5,452 nt of DNA from Clostridia bacterium (lineage in GTDB: Bacteria > Bacillota > Clostridia > Christensenellales > Aristaeellaceae). Positions 1-5,406 of this stretch are shown one piece after another. The notes beneath the pieces were generated by a model. The model was not told where the DNA came from, did no database searches, and saw only the letters and a list, made by a program, of their open reading frames with translations. A program made the translations under genes and the position numbers. Position 1 is the stretch's first letter; each line of letters begins with the position of its first letter. The stretch lies in the NCBI GenBank assembly GCA_017551645.1, contig JAFZLE010000377.1:1-5452 (forward strand), in the 5' to 3' direction.

Positions 1-1
1 G

Positions 2-487
2 CAGCTGGGCGCGCAGATACTGCGTCTGAGCGGCAAGGCGGCGGATGCCAGGGAAGGCTACGCGCTGCTCACAAAGGCGCTTGACGAAGGGCTGGGCCTT
101 AAAAAGCTGGCGGAAATGGTCAGCAACCAGGGCGGCGACCCCCGGGCGGTGTACGATACTTCCCTGCTGCCCAAGGCGGAAAAGACCGAGGAGCTGCCTG
201 CCCCCAGGTCTGGCTATATCACGAAGATCCACACCAACATGATAGGCTACGCCGCCAAGGCGCTGGGCGCGGGCCGCGAAAAGAAGGAAGACCCCATCGA
301 CCCCGCCGCCGGGCTCATCATGCGGGTGCGGCTGGGCGATAAGGTGGAAGAAGGCCAAAGCCTGGCCACGCTCATGGAGGGCGGCCTGTCCAGGACGGAG
401 GAAGCGAAAAAGCTGCTTCTGGCCGCCATAGAGATAGGCAGCGAGCCTGTGGAAAAGCCGGAGCTGATCTACGGAGTGATCGAGTGA
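2..487 (+). CDS. pdp: Pyrimidine-nucleoside phosphorylase, C-terminal part (5' end outside window)
   Basis: This enzyme family cleaves thymidine, uridine or deoxyuridine with phosphate, giving the free base and (deoxy)ribose 1-phosphate, in cytoplasmic nucleoside salvage. The window shows the last 161 residues; the family is usually about 430-440 residues, so well over half lies upstream, including the phosphate- and base-binding parts. Visible are the end of the large alpha/beta domain (a KLAEMVSNQGGDPRAV stretch, typical of the family just before the C-terminal domain) and then the whole C-terminal domain, beginning near APRSGYITKI and containing the characteristic GAGREKKEDPIDPAAG segment and a GDKVEEGQ turn. 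The reading frame is open from base 2 and ends in TGA at 485-487. That stop overlaps the GTG start of the next gene. Thymidine phosphorylase (DeoA) is the close alternative; the missing N-terminal part would be needed to separate them. Confidence 0.93.
   Translation, partial: QLGAQILRLSGKAADAREGYALLTKALDEGLGLKKLAEMVSNQGGDPRAVYDTSLLPKAEKTEELPAPRSGYITKIHTNMIGYAAKALGAGREKKEDPIDPAAGLIMRVRLGDKVEEGQSLATLMEGGLSRTEEAKKLLLAAIEIGSEPVEKPELIYGVIE
473..476 (+). promoter_or_regulatory. Ribosome binding site deciding a GTG start
   Basis: GGAG lies 7 bases before the GTG at 484, inside the end of the phosphorylase gene. It supports GTG at 484 as the start of the membrane protein gene and not a later internal ATG such as the one at residue 46. 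Confidence 0.7.
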
Positions 488-1305
488 AAAAACAGCCCGA
501 TCCCCGCATAAAAGCCGTTACAGGCGCGCTCGTTATTCTGGCCGCCCTGTGGGGAGGCAAGGAGCTCGCCAGACTGCTGATAAGCCGCTGGTTTGGCGGG
601 GGCGCGGATACGGCGTCCATGCCGTTCCTTATACGGCAGGCGTACCTGTACTTTGAGTCCCTTACCTCCGTAATGGCGTACATGGCAGCGCTCACGGTGT
701 GCCTGTTCATGTACGACTGGGTGGGCAGGGGCAGCCAAAGCACCGATAAAAGGCTGTACGTGCTGCTGCCTGCGGGGCTCATGCTGGGCGCGGGCGCCCT
801 GGCGCTGCTGATAAACCTGGACGTGATACGGCGGGAACCGGCTGCCATGGAAGCGGGCGCGTACCTGGCGTTGGCGCTGATACCCCTGCGCTGTTTCGTA
901 AGGGAGCTGGTCTGCAGAGGCGTGCTGCAAAGGGGCCTCGCCGCGAAGCACCGTTATATAGCTCTAACAGCCGGCGCGCTGGCATCCGCGCTCATGTACG
1001 CGCTGATACCCGGCAGGCTGAGCGCCATCGGCGCAATAAACGGGCTGCTGCTGGGCTTTGCCGGCGCGCTGGTATACGAAAACACTTGTTCCGTGCTGCC
1101 CGTGGCGCTGCTGGGCACGGGCTTCGGCATCGGCGTGAGCCTGGACGGGTTCATAAACCATAGCTCCCTGTATAAGGTGGGGGACGAGCTGTTAAGCGGC
1201 GATCTCTCGCTCATATACGACGGGCTGGGGCTGACCGTAGCCCTCGCGGCGCTGCTCACGCTGCTCATTATCCGGGCAAGGAAAAAGGCGAAAACGATAA
1301 AATGA
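484..1305 (+). CDS. CPBP/Rce1-like multi-spanning membrane protein with degenerate protease motifs
   Basis: A 273-residue, very hydrophobic protein with about seven or eight likely membrane segments (roughly residues 11-24, 60-80, 91-112, 124-138, 157-176, 183-197, 203-220, 246-264) and a basic C-terminal tail. The region 136-215 resembles CPBP (Abi/CAAX protease-like) proteins: RELVCRG at 140-146 matches the EExxxRG motif, and NGLLLGF followed by VYENTCSVLPVALL at 197-210 matches the usual G-rich helix and vYExTgSLwpaIllH segment. The first Glu of motif 1 is Arg140, the motif-2 His is missing (MYALIPG at 171-177), and the motif-3 His is Gly211 with no Asn three to four residues on. Active CPBP glutamic proteases need these residues, so this copy is probably not a protease. 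The GTG start overlaps the preceding stop by four bases. Family assignment rests on motif pattern only; its role is unknown. Confidence 0.72.
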   Translation: MKKQPDPRIKAVTGALVILAALWGGKELARLLISRWFGGGADTASMPFLIRQAYLYFESLTSVMAYMAALTVCLFMYDWVGRGSQSTDKRLYVLLPAGLMLGAGALALLINLDVIRREPAAMEAGAYLALALIPLRCFVRELVCRGVLQRGLAAKHRYIALTAGALASALMYALIPGRLSAIGAINGLLLGFAGALVYENTCSVLPVALLGTGFGIGVSLDGFINHSSLYKVGDELLSGDLSLIYDGLGLTVALAALLTLLIIRARKKAKTIK

Positions 1306-2189
1306 AAAAACTGCTGTTCATAGTCAACCCCACCGCGGGCAAAAAAAAGATAACGGGCGTGCTCAGCGGCATACTCCAGATATTCTGCGCCCACGGCTAC
1401 GCGCCCACCGTGCTCATGACCGCAAAAAGCGGCCACGCGGTGGAACTGTGCCGCGACAACGCGAAGGACTTTGAGCTCGTGGTGTGCGCGGGGGGCGACG
1501 GCACCCTGAATGAGACCATAAACGGTCTGCTGGACTCGGGCGCGGACGTGCCGGTGGCATACCTGCCCTGCGGCACCACCAACGACCTGGCCAATACACT
1601 GGGCCTCAGCACCGACCTGCTTACCGCCGCCAAAGACGCGGTGGAGGGAAATGACCGCTTCCTGGACATAGGCCGCTTCAACGGCCGGAACTTCGTGTAC
1701 ACCGCCTCCTTCGGCGCGTTCACCAAGGCCAGCTACGGCACGCCCCAGAGCGTAAAGAACGCGCTGGGCCACCTGGCGTACGTGCTGGAAGGTGTAAAGC
1801 AGCTGGGCTCCATAAAGCCTGTGCACGTAAAGGTGAAGACCGAAAAGGACGAGCTGGAGGGGGACTACATATTCGGCTCCGTGTCAAACACCACTTCCCT
1901 GGGCGGCATAATCACCATAGACAGGGAGCTGGTGATGCTGGACGACGGGGAGTTCGAGCTGATGCTGGTGGACATGCCCCGCAACGTATTGGACTTTTCC
2001 AAACTGCTCAACCAGATAACCACCGCCCGCTTCGGCGACATGATACACCTGTCCTCCGCGGCGAGCATAAGCATCCAGACGGGGGAGGACACCGACTGGA
2101 CGCTGGACGGGGAGCTGGAAAAGGGCGAAAGAACATTCGAAATACAGAACCTGCACAACGCCGTGCGCATAAGGGCGCCCGGGGCGTAA
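1302..2189 (+). CDS. Diacylglycerol/lipid kinase family protein (DagK/YegS type)
   Basis: A 295-residue soluble or peripherally membrane-bound lipid kinase of the usual family length. The family transfers phosphate from ATP to diacylglycerol or a related lipid; in Gram-positives the DgkB member recycles diacylglycerol released during lipoteichoic acid synthesis. Motifs in order: NPTAGK at 9-14, nucleotide-binding GGDGTLNE at 64-71, PCGTTNDLA at 89-97 (the LPxGTxNDxA motif), ASFGAFT at 135-141, and LDGE at 268-271 whose Asp269 and Glu271 match the conserved late acidic pair. No membrane segment is evident. The ATG overlaps the stop of the membrane protein gene as ATGA; the nearest purine-rich stretch (AAAGG at 1284-1288) is 13 bases away, so initiation probably depends on re-initiation after the upstream stop. 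Isoleucine is coded by ATA 15 times out of 17. The exact lipid substrate (DgkB, YegS or another paralogue) cannot be told. Confidence 0.93.
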   Translation: MKKLLFIVNPTAGKKKITGVLSGILQIFCAHGYAPTVLMTAKSGHAVELCRDNAKDFELVVCAGGDGTLNETINGLLDSGADVPVAYLPCGTTNDLANTLGLSTDLLTAAKDAVEGNDRFLDIGRFNGRNFVYTASFGAFTKASYGTPQSVKNALGHLAYVLEGVKQLGSIKPVHVKVKTEKDELEGDYIFGSVSNTTSLGGIITIDRELVMLDDGEFELMLVDMPRNVLDFSKLLNQITTARFGDMIHLSSAASISIQTGEDTDWTLDGELEKGERTFEIQNLHNAVRIRAPGA

Positions 2190-2199
2190 ACGCTCCGGG
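2178..2199 (+). other. Hairpin with the lipid kinase stop codon in its loop
   Basis: Bases 2178-2186 (CCCGGGGCG) pair with 2191-2199 (CGCTCCGGG) in nine pairs with a single G-T wobble (2183/2194). The four-base loop TAAA at 2187-2190 contains the whole stop codon. No T-run follows on either side, so it does not look like an intrinsic terminator on its own. It lies 9 bases before the stronger terminator stem. It could protect the 3' end of the message or simply be a GC-rich coincidence. Confidence 0.5.
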
Positions 2200-2203
2200 G
2201 CAC

Positions 2204-2243
2204 AAAAACGGGAGGCTGCCGCATAAAACGCGGCGGCCTCCCG
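2204..2243. terminator. Bidirectional intrinsic terminator between convergent operons
   Basis: A 14-pair stem is formed by 2209-2222 (CGGGAGGCTGCCGC) and 2230-2243 (GCGGCGGCCTCCCG), with one G-T wobble and a seven-base loop. Read on the minus strand it is followed at once by TTTTTGTG (complement of 2201-2208), a good T-run for ending the galE transcript. Read on the plus strand the first T-run (TTTT, 2256-2259) comes only 12 bases after the stem and is weak, so termination of the lipid kinase transcript may be less efficient. It begins 14 bases past the galE stop and about 20 bases past the kinase stop. Confidence 0.88.
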
Positions 2244-2257
2244 CTGCATATACTGTT

Positions 2258-3271
2258 TTATTCCCTGTAGCCCCTGGGGTTCTTCTTCTGCCAGTTCCAG
2301 CCGTCCCGCACCATTTCCTCTATGCCGCGCTTCGCTTTCCAGCCCAGCAGCTTTTCCGCCTTGGAGGGGTCCGCGTAGCACTCGTCCAGGTCGCCCGGGC
2401 GGCGGGGCCCGATCACGTAGGGTATCTTGACGCCGTTTACCTTTTCGAACGCCTTCACCATGTCCAGCACGCTGTAGCCCGTGCCGGTGCCCAGGTTGAA
2501 GGCCTCGCAGCCGCTGTGGGAGGCGGCGTATTCGAGCGCCTTCACGTGCCCGTCCGCCAGGTCGCACACGTGCAGGTAATCCCTTACACCGGTGCCGTCG
2601 TGGGTGCGGTAGTCGCTGCCGAACACGGTCAGGCGCTCCCTCAGGCCCACCGCGGTCTGGCAGATGTAAGGCATGAGGTTGTTGGGGACGTCGCTGGGGT
2701 CCTCTCCTATCATGCCGGAGGGATGCGCGCCCACGGGGTTAAAGTACCTGAGCAGTACGCAGCTGAACTCGGGGTTCGCCTTGGCGGCGTCGCGGATTAT
2801 CTGCTCGCTCATGTACTTGGTCCAGCCGTAGGGGTTTATGCATTCCCGGCGGGAGCTCTCGGTGAGGGGCATCTGGTTGTCGCCGGCGTACACGGCGGCG
2901 GAGGAGGAGAAGATAAGGTCCCTTACCCCCGTCTGCTGCATGGCTTCCAGCACCGCTATGGTGGAAGTCAGGTTGTTGCGGTAGTACTTGAGGGGCTTTG
3001 CCACGCTCTCGCCCACCGCCTTGTGGCCCGCGAAGTGGATGATGCCGTCCACGTTGTAGTCCAGTATCGTCCTGACCAGCAGCTCCCTGTCCTGGGCGTC
3101 GCCCTCTATCACGGCAAACTCCTTCCCGGTCAGCTGCCTGACGCGCCTTAACGCCTCGGGGGAGGAATTGTCGTAATCGTCCAGTGTCACCGCCTCGTAG
3201 CCGTTTTCCAGCAGGCTTATAAGGGTGTGTGTGGCGATGTAGCCCGCGCCGCCGGTCAAAAGTATGCTCAT
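2258..3271 (-). CDS. galE: UDP-glucose 4-epimerase (extended SDR)
   Basis: A 337-residue enzyme, the normal GalE length, interconverting UDP-glucose and UDP-galactose through NAD-bound 4-keto intermediates in the cytoplasm. Seen in order: NAD-binding TGGAGYIATH at 6-15 (the third Gly of GxxGxxG is Ala13), Asp31 for the NAD ribose, GDAQD at 57-61, HFAGHKAVGES at 79-89, SSSAAVY at 122-128 with the catalytic Ser/Thr position, catalytic Tyr148 and Lys152 in NPYGWTK, RYFNPVGAHPSG at 175-186, DYLHVCDLADGH at 231-242 and GPRRPGD at 288-294. Cys298 aligns with E. coli Tyr299, the residue that limits the active-site size; Cys there, as in human GALE, allows N-acetylated UDP-hexosamines. The start overlaps the kinase stop as ATGA, with a strong ribosome binding site inside the kinase gene. 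It is the last gene of a three-gene operon ending in the bidirectional terminator. Confidence 0.96.
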   Translation of the reverse strand: MSILLTGGAGYIATHTLISLLENGYEAVTLDDYDNSSPEALRRVRQLTGKEFAVIEGDAQDRELLVRTILDYNVDGIIHFAGHKAVGESVAKPLKYYRNNLTSTIAVLEAMQQTGVRDLIFSSSAAVYAGDNQMPLTESSRRECINPYGWTKYMSEQIIRDAAKANPEFSCVLLRYFNPVGAHPSGMIGEDPSDVPNNLMPYICQTAVGLRERLTVFGSDYRTHDGTGVRDYLHVCDLADGHVKALEYAASHSGCEAFNLGTGTGYSVLDMVKAFEKVNGVKIPYVIGPRRPGDLDECYADPSKAEKLLGWKAKRGIEEMVRDGWNWQKKNPRGYRE

Positions 3272-4329
3272 AGCTTGGCTGCCTCCTCAGAAATAATACC
3301 GCGTATGGTCTCGAATCTGTCTTCGGTATCCTGTACCAGCTTCATCTGCGTGCGGCACCTCACCAGGTTGTGCTCCGGGTAGGCGGTGGCAAAGTACACG
3401 TCGCCGCTTAAGTAGTCCGTCAAAAACCGTGCGCCGCACTCGTAGGTCATAAGGTACGCGCCCCAGGGCAGGGTGTCGATCTCCTTCTGGTCGAGCTCGC
3501 TTTTGCAGGCGGACAGGAAACCGCCCGCGAAGCCCCGGTACATGTCCAGGTCCAGGCTTATCTTTGCAAGGTCTTTTTCGTCCTCCGCGCCCGTGGTGGC
3601 GCCGGAACGTATGCAGTCCCCGAAGTCGTTGCCCGCAAGGCCCGGCATTATGGTGTCCAGGTCTATCACGCACACGGGAGCAAGCGTCTTTTCCTCCAGC
3701 AGCACGTTGTTTATCTTGGTGTCGTTGTGGGTCACGCGGGTCTTCAGCTGCCCGGCGGCCTGCATGTCCAGCATTATGGAAGCGTTTTTCCGGCGGGACA
3801 TGTAGAAATCATATTCCGCCTTAACGCCCGCGAGCCTGCCGCACACGTCCTTTTCGGCGGCTGTTTCCAGGTCGTTTACGCGCTTGACCGTGTCGTGGAA
3901 GCGGGGTATGGTCTCGCCCAGGCCTTTGGCGTCAAAGCCCCCCAGCAGGGACTGGAAGCGCCCGAATGCCTGCCCGCAGATGCGCATTTCCCGGGGGGAG
4001 GACGCTTTTTCCAGGCTCACGCCCTCCACGTACTCGTACAGGCGGAAGCAGCCTTCGGGGCAGCGCAGGTATTTTCCGCCCTCCCGGGTATTAAGGAACC
4101 TGAGCGTGGGCGCGCCTGCGGACGCGAGGTAGCGGGTCACCGAGAATATGTTGTCCATCAGCAGGTCCGTGTCTTTGAACACGTTGGTGTTTATGCCCTG
4201 CAGCACGTATTTGCGCCCTTCGGAAGTCGTCACAAGATAGGTGCGGTTTATGTGGCCATTGCCCAGCTTTTCGCAAGACAGCACGCGCCCCTGTATGGGG
4301 AAAGCCTCGGCGATCTCGGGCAGCGTCAT
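3268..4329 (-). CDS. nahK: N-acetylhexosamine 1-kinase-like anomeric sugar kinase (APH fold)
   Basis: A 353-residue cytoplasmic kinase, close to the length of Bifidobacterium NahK, with the aminoglycoside-phosphotransferase/choline-kinase fold. NahK enzymes phosphorylate C1 of GlcNAc or GalNAc, and more weakly other hexoses, using ATP. Motifs in order: GNGHINRTY at 23-31 (nucleotide loop), YVLQGIN at 41-47, FRLYEYVEG at 95-103 (hinge and sugar side), HNDTKINNVL at 201-210 with Asp203 as the predicted catalytic base, IDLDTIMPGL at 222-231 with metal-binding Asp223/Asp225, and DFGDCIR at 235-241. The ATG at 4329 was chosen over an in-frame ATG at 4455 because AAAGGAG precedes it by 6 bases and because it overlaps the upstream stop as ATGA. 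Its position between a nucleotidyltransferase and GalE supports a sugar-1-phosphate product. Whether it prefers HexNAc, galactose or another sugar cannot be read from the sequence. Confidence 0.85.
   Translation of the reverse strand: MTLPEIAEAFPIQGRVLSCEKLGNGHINRTYLVTTSEGRKYVLQGINTNVFKDTDLLMDNIFSVTRYLASAGAPTLRFLNTREGGKYLRCPEGCFRLYEYVEGVSLEKASSPREMRICGQAFGRFQSLLGGFDAKGLGETIPRFHDTVKRVNDLETAAEKDVCGRLAGVKAEYDFYMSRRKNASIMLDMQAAGQLKTRVTHNDTKINNVLLEEKTLAPVCVIDLDTIMPGLAGNDFGDCIRSGATTGAEDEKDLAKISLDLDMYRGFAGGFLSACKSELDQKEIDTLPWGAYLMTYECGARFLTDYLSGDVYFATAYPEHNLVRCRTQMKLVQDTEDRFETIRGIISEEAAKL
3282..3288 (-). promoter_or_regulatory. Ribosome binding site of galE
   Basis: GAGGAGG on the minus strand (complement of CCTCCTC), 10 bases before the galE ATG and inside the last codons of the kinase gene. 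Its strength suggests that galE can initiate on its own as well as by coupling. Confidence 0.75.
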
Positions 4330-5276
4330 TTTCCGCTCCTTTCGGGCAGCGCCGAAGCGGCGAACAGGTCGTTCGGGTACGCGCCCGCGTCCTTCAGCTG
4401 CTGTATGCCCCTGCGGGTCTTTTCCACGTCCGCCTGGTAGGTGAGCCCGAACCACTTTTCCCTGGTGGGCAGCACCCTGAAGCGCGCCTTGCCCTCGCTT
4501 ATAAGCCGCTGGGGCAGGGAGGGGAGGTAATACTCTTTTTTAAGCGGGTTCTCGCCAAGCTCGTTTTCCAGGAAAGCATGGAAGCCCTTTTTGAGCTCCG
4601 CGAACACGCCCTTTTTGAAGATCCAGAAATTGAGGCTCACTATGCTGTCGCCGGAAAGGGGATAAAAGTCCCTGTCGTTCTCGGTGAACACCGCGTCCGC
4701 GCCCATCTGGCTGATCTTGGTGCGCTCGGTGATGCCGGTAAGGAACCCGTCCTCGTCCGTCTCGCACACGCCCCTGGCAACGGAGCCGTTGGGGGTCATG
4801 GTGTTGCGCAGGCGGTAGCCCACCATGGCGTTTAAGCAGGGGTCGCTCTCCCCGTCCAGGAAGCGGGCGGCCCTTTCGTACGCCTCGCGGCCGTAGAAGT
4901 CGTCCGCGTTTATGCACACGAAGCCGTCGGGCACCTCGTTTTCGGCGCACAGCGCCGCGTGGCCCGTGCCCCAGGGCTTGACCCGGCCTTCGGGCACTTT
5001 GAAGCCTTCGGGCAGGTAGCTTTCGGGGGTCTGGAAGGCGTACGCCACCTCTATGGACTTTTCCCAGCGCCCGCCCACGCCCTCATGGAAGGCGTCCAGG
5101 CTCTCGGGCTTTATCACGTACACCACTTTTTCGAAGCCCGCGCGGCAGGCGTCGAACACGGAGTAGTCGATTATCATCTGACCCAAGCTGTCCACGGGAG
5201 TCACCTGTTTGGCGCCCTCTTTCCCTCCGAAGCGGCTGCCTAGCCCCGCGGCCATAATAACCAGCGTTTTTTTCAT
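4326..5276 (-). CDS. Sugar-1-phosphate nucleotidyltransferase family protein
   Basis: A 316-residue cytoplasmic enzyme of the NTP-transferase (GT-A-like) superfamily, whose members join a sugar 1-phosphate to an NTP and release pyrophosphate. The glycine-rich nucleotide loop AAGLGSRFGG at 9-18 is followed by Lys23 and Gln24 (KEGAKQ at 19-24), then LGQMIIDYSVFDA at 31-43, GTGHA at 103-107, the metal-binding NADDFYG at 123-129 with Asp125/Asp126, SLNFWIF at 214-220, KEYYLPS at 247-253 and KWFGLTYQAD at 274-283. This motif set is that of an uncharacterised nucleotidyltransferase group distinct from GalU and GlmU; no acyltransferase beta-helix is attached. The start at 5276 is preceded by AAGGAG at 7 bases; earlier in-frame ATGs would run through the promoter. 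First gene of the operon with the anomeric kinase and galE, so the likely product is a UDP-sugar, but neither the nucleotide nor the sugar is proven. Confidence 0.85.
   Translation of the reverse strand: MKKTLVIMAAGLGSRFGGKEGAKQVTPVDSLGQMIIDYSVFDACRAGFEKVVYVIKPESLDAFHEGVGGRWEKSIEVAYAFQTPESYLPEGFKVPEGRVKPWGTGHAALCAENEVPDGFVCINADDFYGREAYERAARFLDGESDPCLNAMVGYRLRNTMTPNGSVARGVCETDEDGFLTGITERTKISQMGADAVFTENDRDFYPLSGDSIVSLNFWIFKKGVFAELKKGFHAFLENELGENPLKKEYYLPSLPQRLISEGKARFRVLPTREKWFGLTYQADVEKTRRGIQQLKDAGAYPNDLFAASALPERSGK
4336..4342 (-). promoter_or_regulatory. Ribosome binding site of the anomeric kinase gene
   Basis: AAAGGAG on the minus strand (complement of CTCCTTT), 6 bases before the ATG at 4329. 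It lies within the last codons of the nucleotidyltransferase gene and fixes the start, ruling out the 42-residue longer in-frame version. Confidence 0.78.
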
Positions 5277-5283
5277 GCGGAAG

Positions 5284-5289
5284 CTCCTT
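5284..5289 (-). promoter_or_regulatory. Ribosome binding site of the nucleotidyltransferase gene
   Basis: AAGGAG on the minus strand (complement of CTCCTT), 7 bases before the ATG at 5276. It decides between this start and three earlier in-frame ATGs, the most distant at 5369. Confidence 0.82.
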
Positions 5290-5304
5290 GACATTGATGC
5301 GGAC

Positions 5305-5331
5305 ATTGTACCACAATTTCCCGTCTGAAAA
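5305..5331 (-). promoter_or_regulatory. Probable extended -10 promoter of the nucleotidyltransferase-kinase-galE operon
   Basis: On the minus strand TACAAT (complement of 5305-5310) is preceded directly by TGG (5311-5313), giving the TGn extension of an extended -10 element. The best -35-like hexamer is TTTTCA (5326-5331) at a short 15-base spacing, so recognition would rest mainly on the extended -10. Transcription would start near 5298 and leave a leader of about 22 bases holding only the ribosome binding site. There is no room for a riboswitch or attenuator. Confidence 0.6.
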
Positions 5332-5354
5332 GCTATGAAAATGTAAATAAAGCC

Positions 5355-5367
5355 GGCAAAGCTTGCC
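5355..5367. repeat. Short inverted repeat overlapping the -35 of the plus-strand promoter
   Basis: GGCAA at 5355-5359 and TTGCC at 5363-5367 are perfect inverted arms around a three-base centre. The right arm is the first five bases of the -35 hexamer TTGCCA. It could be an operator half-site pair for a repressor of the plus-strand gene, but arms of five bases can arise by chance. Confidence 0.3.
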
Positions 5368-5391
5368 ATTGGAGGGGGAATTTCATATAAT
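5363..5391 (+). promoter_or_regulatory. Strong sigma-A-type promoter for the gene starting at 5414
   Basis: TTGCCA at 5363-5368 and a perfect TATAAT at 5386-5391 are 17 bases apart, the best spacing for the housekeeping sigma factor. The stretch just upstream (about 5338-5352) is A/T-rich and could serve as an UP element. Transcription would begin near 5398, giving a leader of only about 16 bases that is almost entirely ribosome binding site. Confidence 0.85.
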
Positions 5392-5401
5392 TAACCTAAC
5401 C

Positions 5402-5406
5402 GGAGG
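5402..5406 (+). promoter_or_regulatory. Ribosome binding site of the gene starting at 5414
   Basis: GGAGG (continuing as GGAGGTG) lies 7 bases before the ATG at 5414, a near-ideal match and spacing. Confidence 0.85.

Noticed and set aside
954..1826. Long open frame on the minus strand across the membrane protein and lipid kinase genes
   Set aside because: It lies opposite two well-supported genes, has no recognisable motifs, and is of the kind produced by GC-rich codon bias on the opposite strand.
1884..2567. Minus-strand open frame running through the terminator and both convergent genes
   Set aside because: It crosses a strong bidirectional terminator and overlaps galE in another frame; no protein family features.
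2516..3151. Plus-strand open frame opposite galE
   Set aside because: Low-complexity, Val/Gly/Ala/His-rich translation opposite a gene with all GalE motifs.
3727..4440. Long plus-strand open frame opposite the kinase gene
   Set aside because: Composition-driven antisense frame opposite a gene with clear NahK motifs; it has no recognisable domain.
4330..4455. 42-residue N-terminal extension of the anomeric kinase
   Set aside because: It would overlap the nucleotidyltransferase by 130 bases and is compositionally odd (Arg/Gly/Pro-rich); the internal ATG at 4329 has the right ribosome binding site and family-length product.
5324..5340. Possible catabolite-responsive (cre) element around TGAAAAGCTATGA
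   Set aside because: It lacks the central CG and the inverted symmetry of the cre consensus, so CcpA control is not supported.
5277..5369. 31-residue N-terminal extension of the nucleotidyltransferase
   Set aside because: It would cover the probable promoter and displace the nucleotide-binding loop from its usual place at the N-terminus; the start at 5276 has a strong ribosome binding site.
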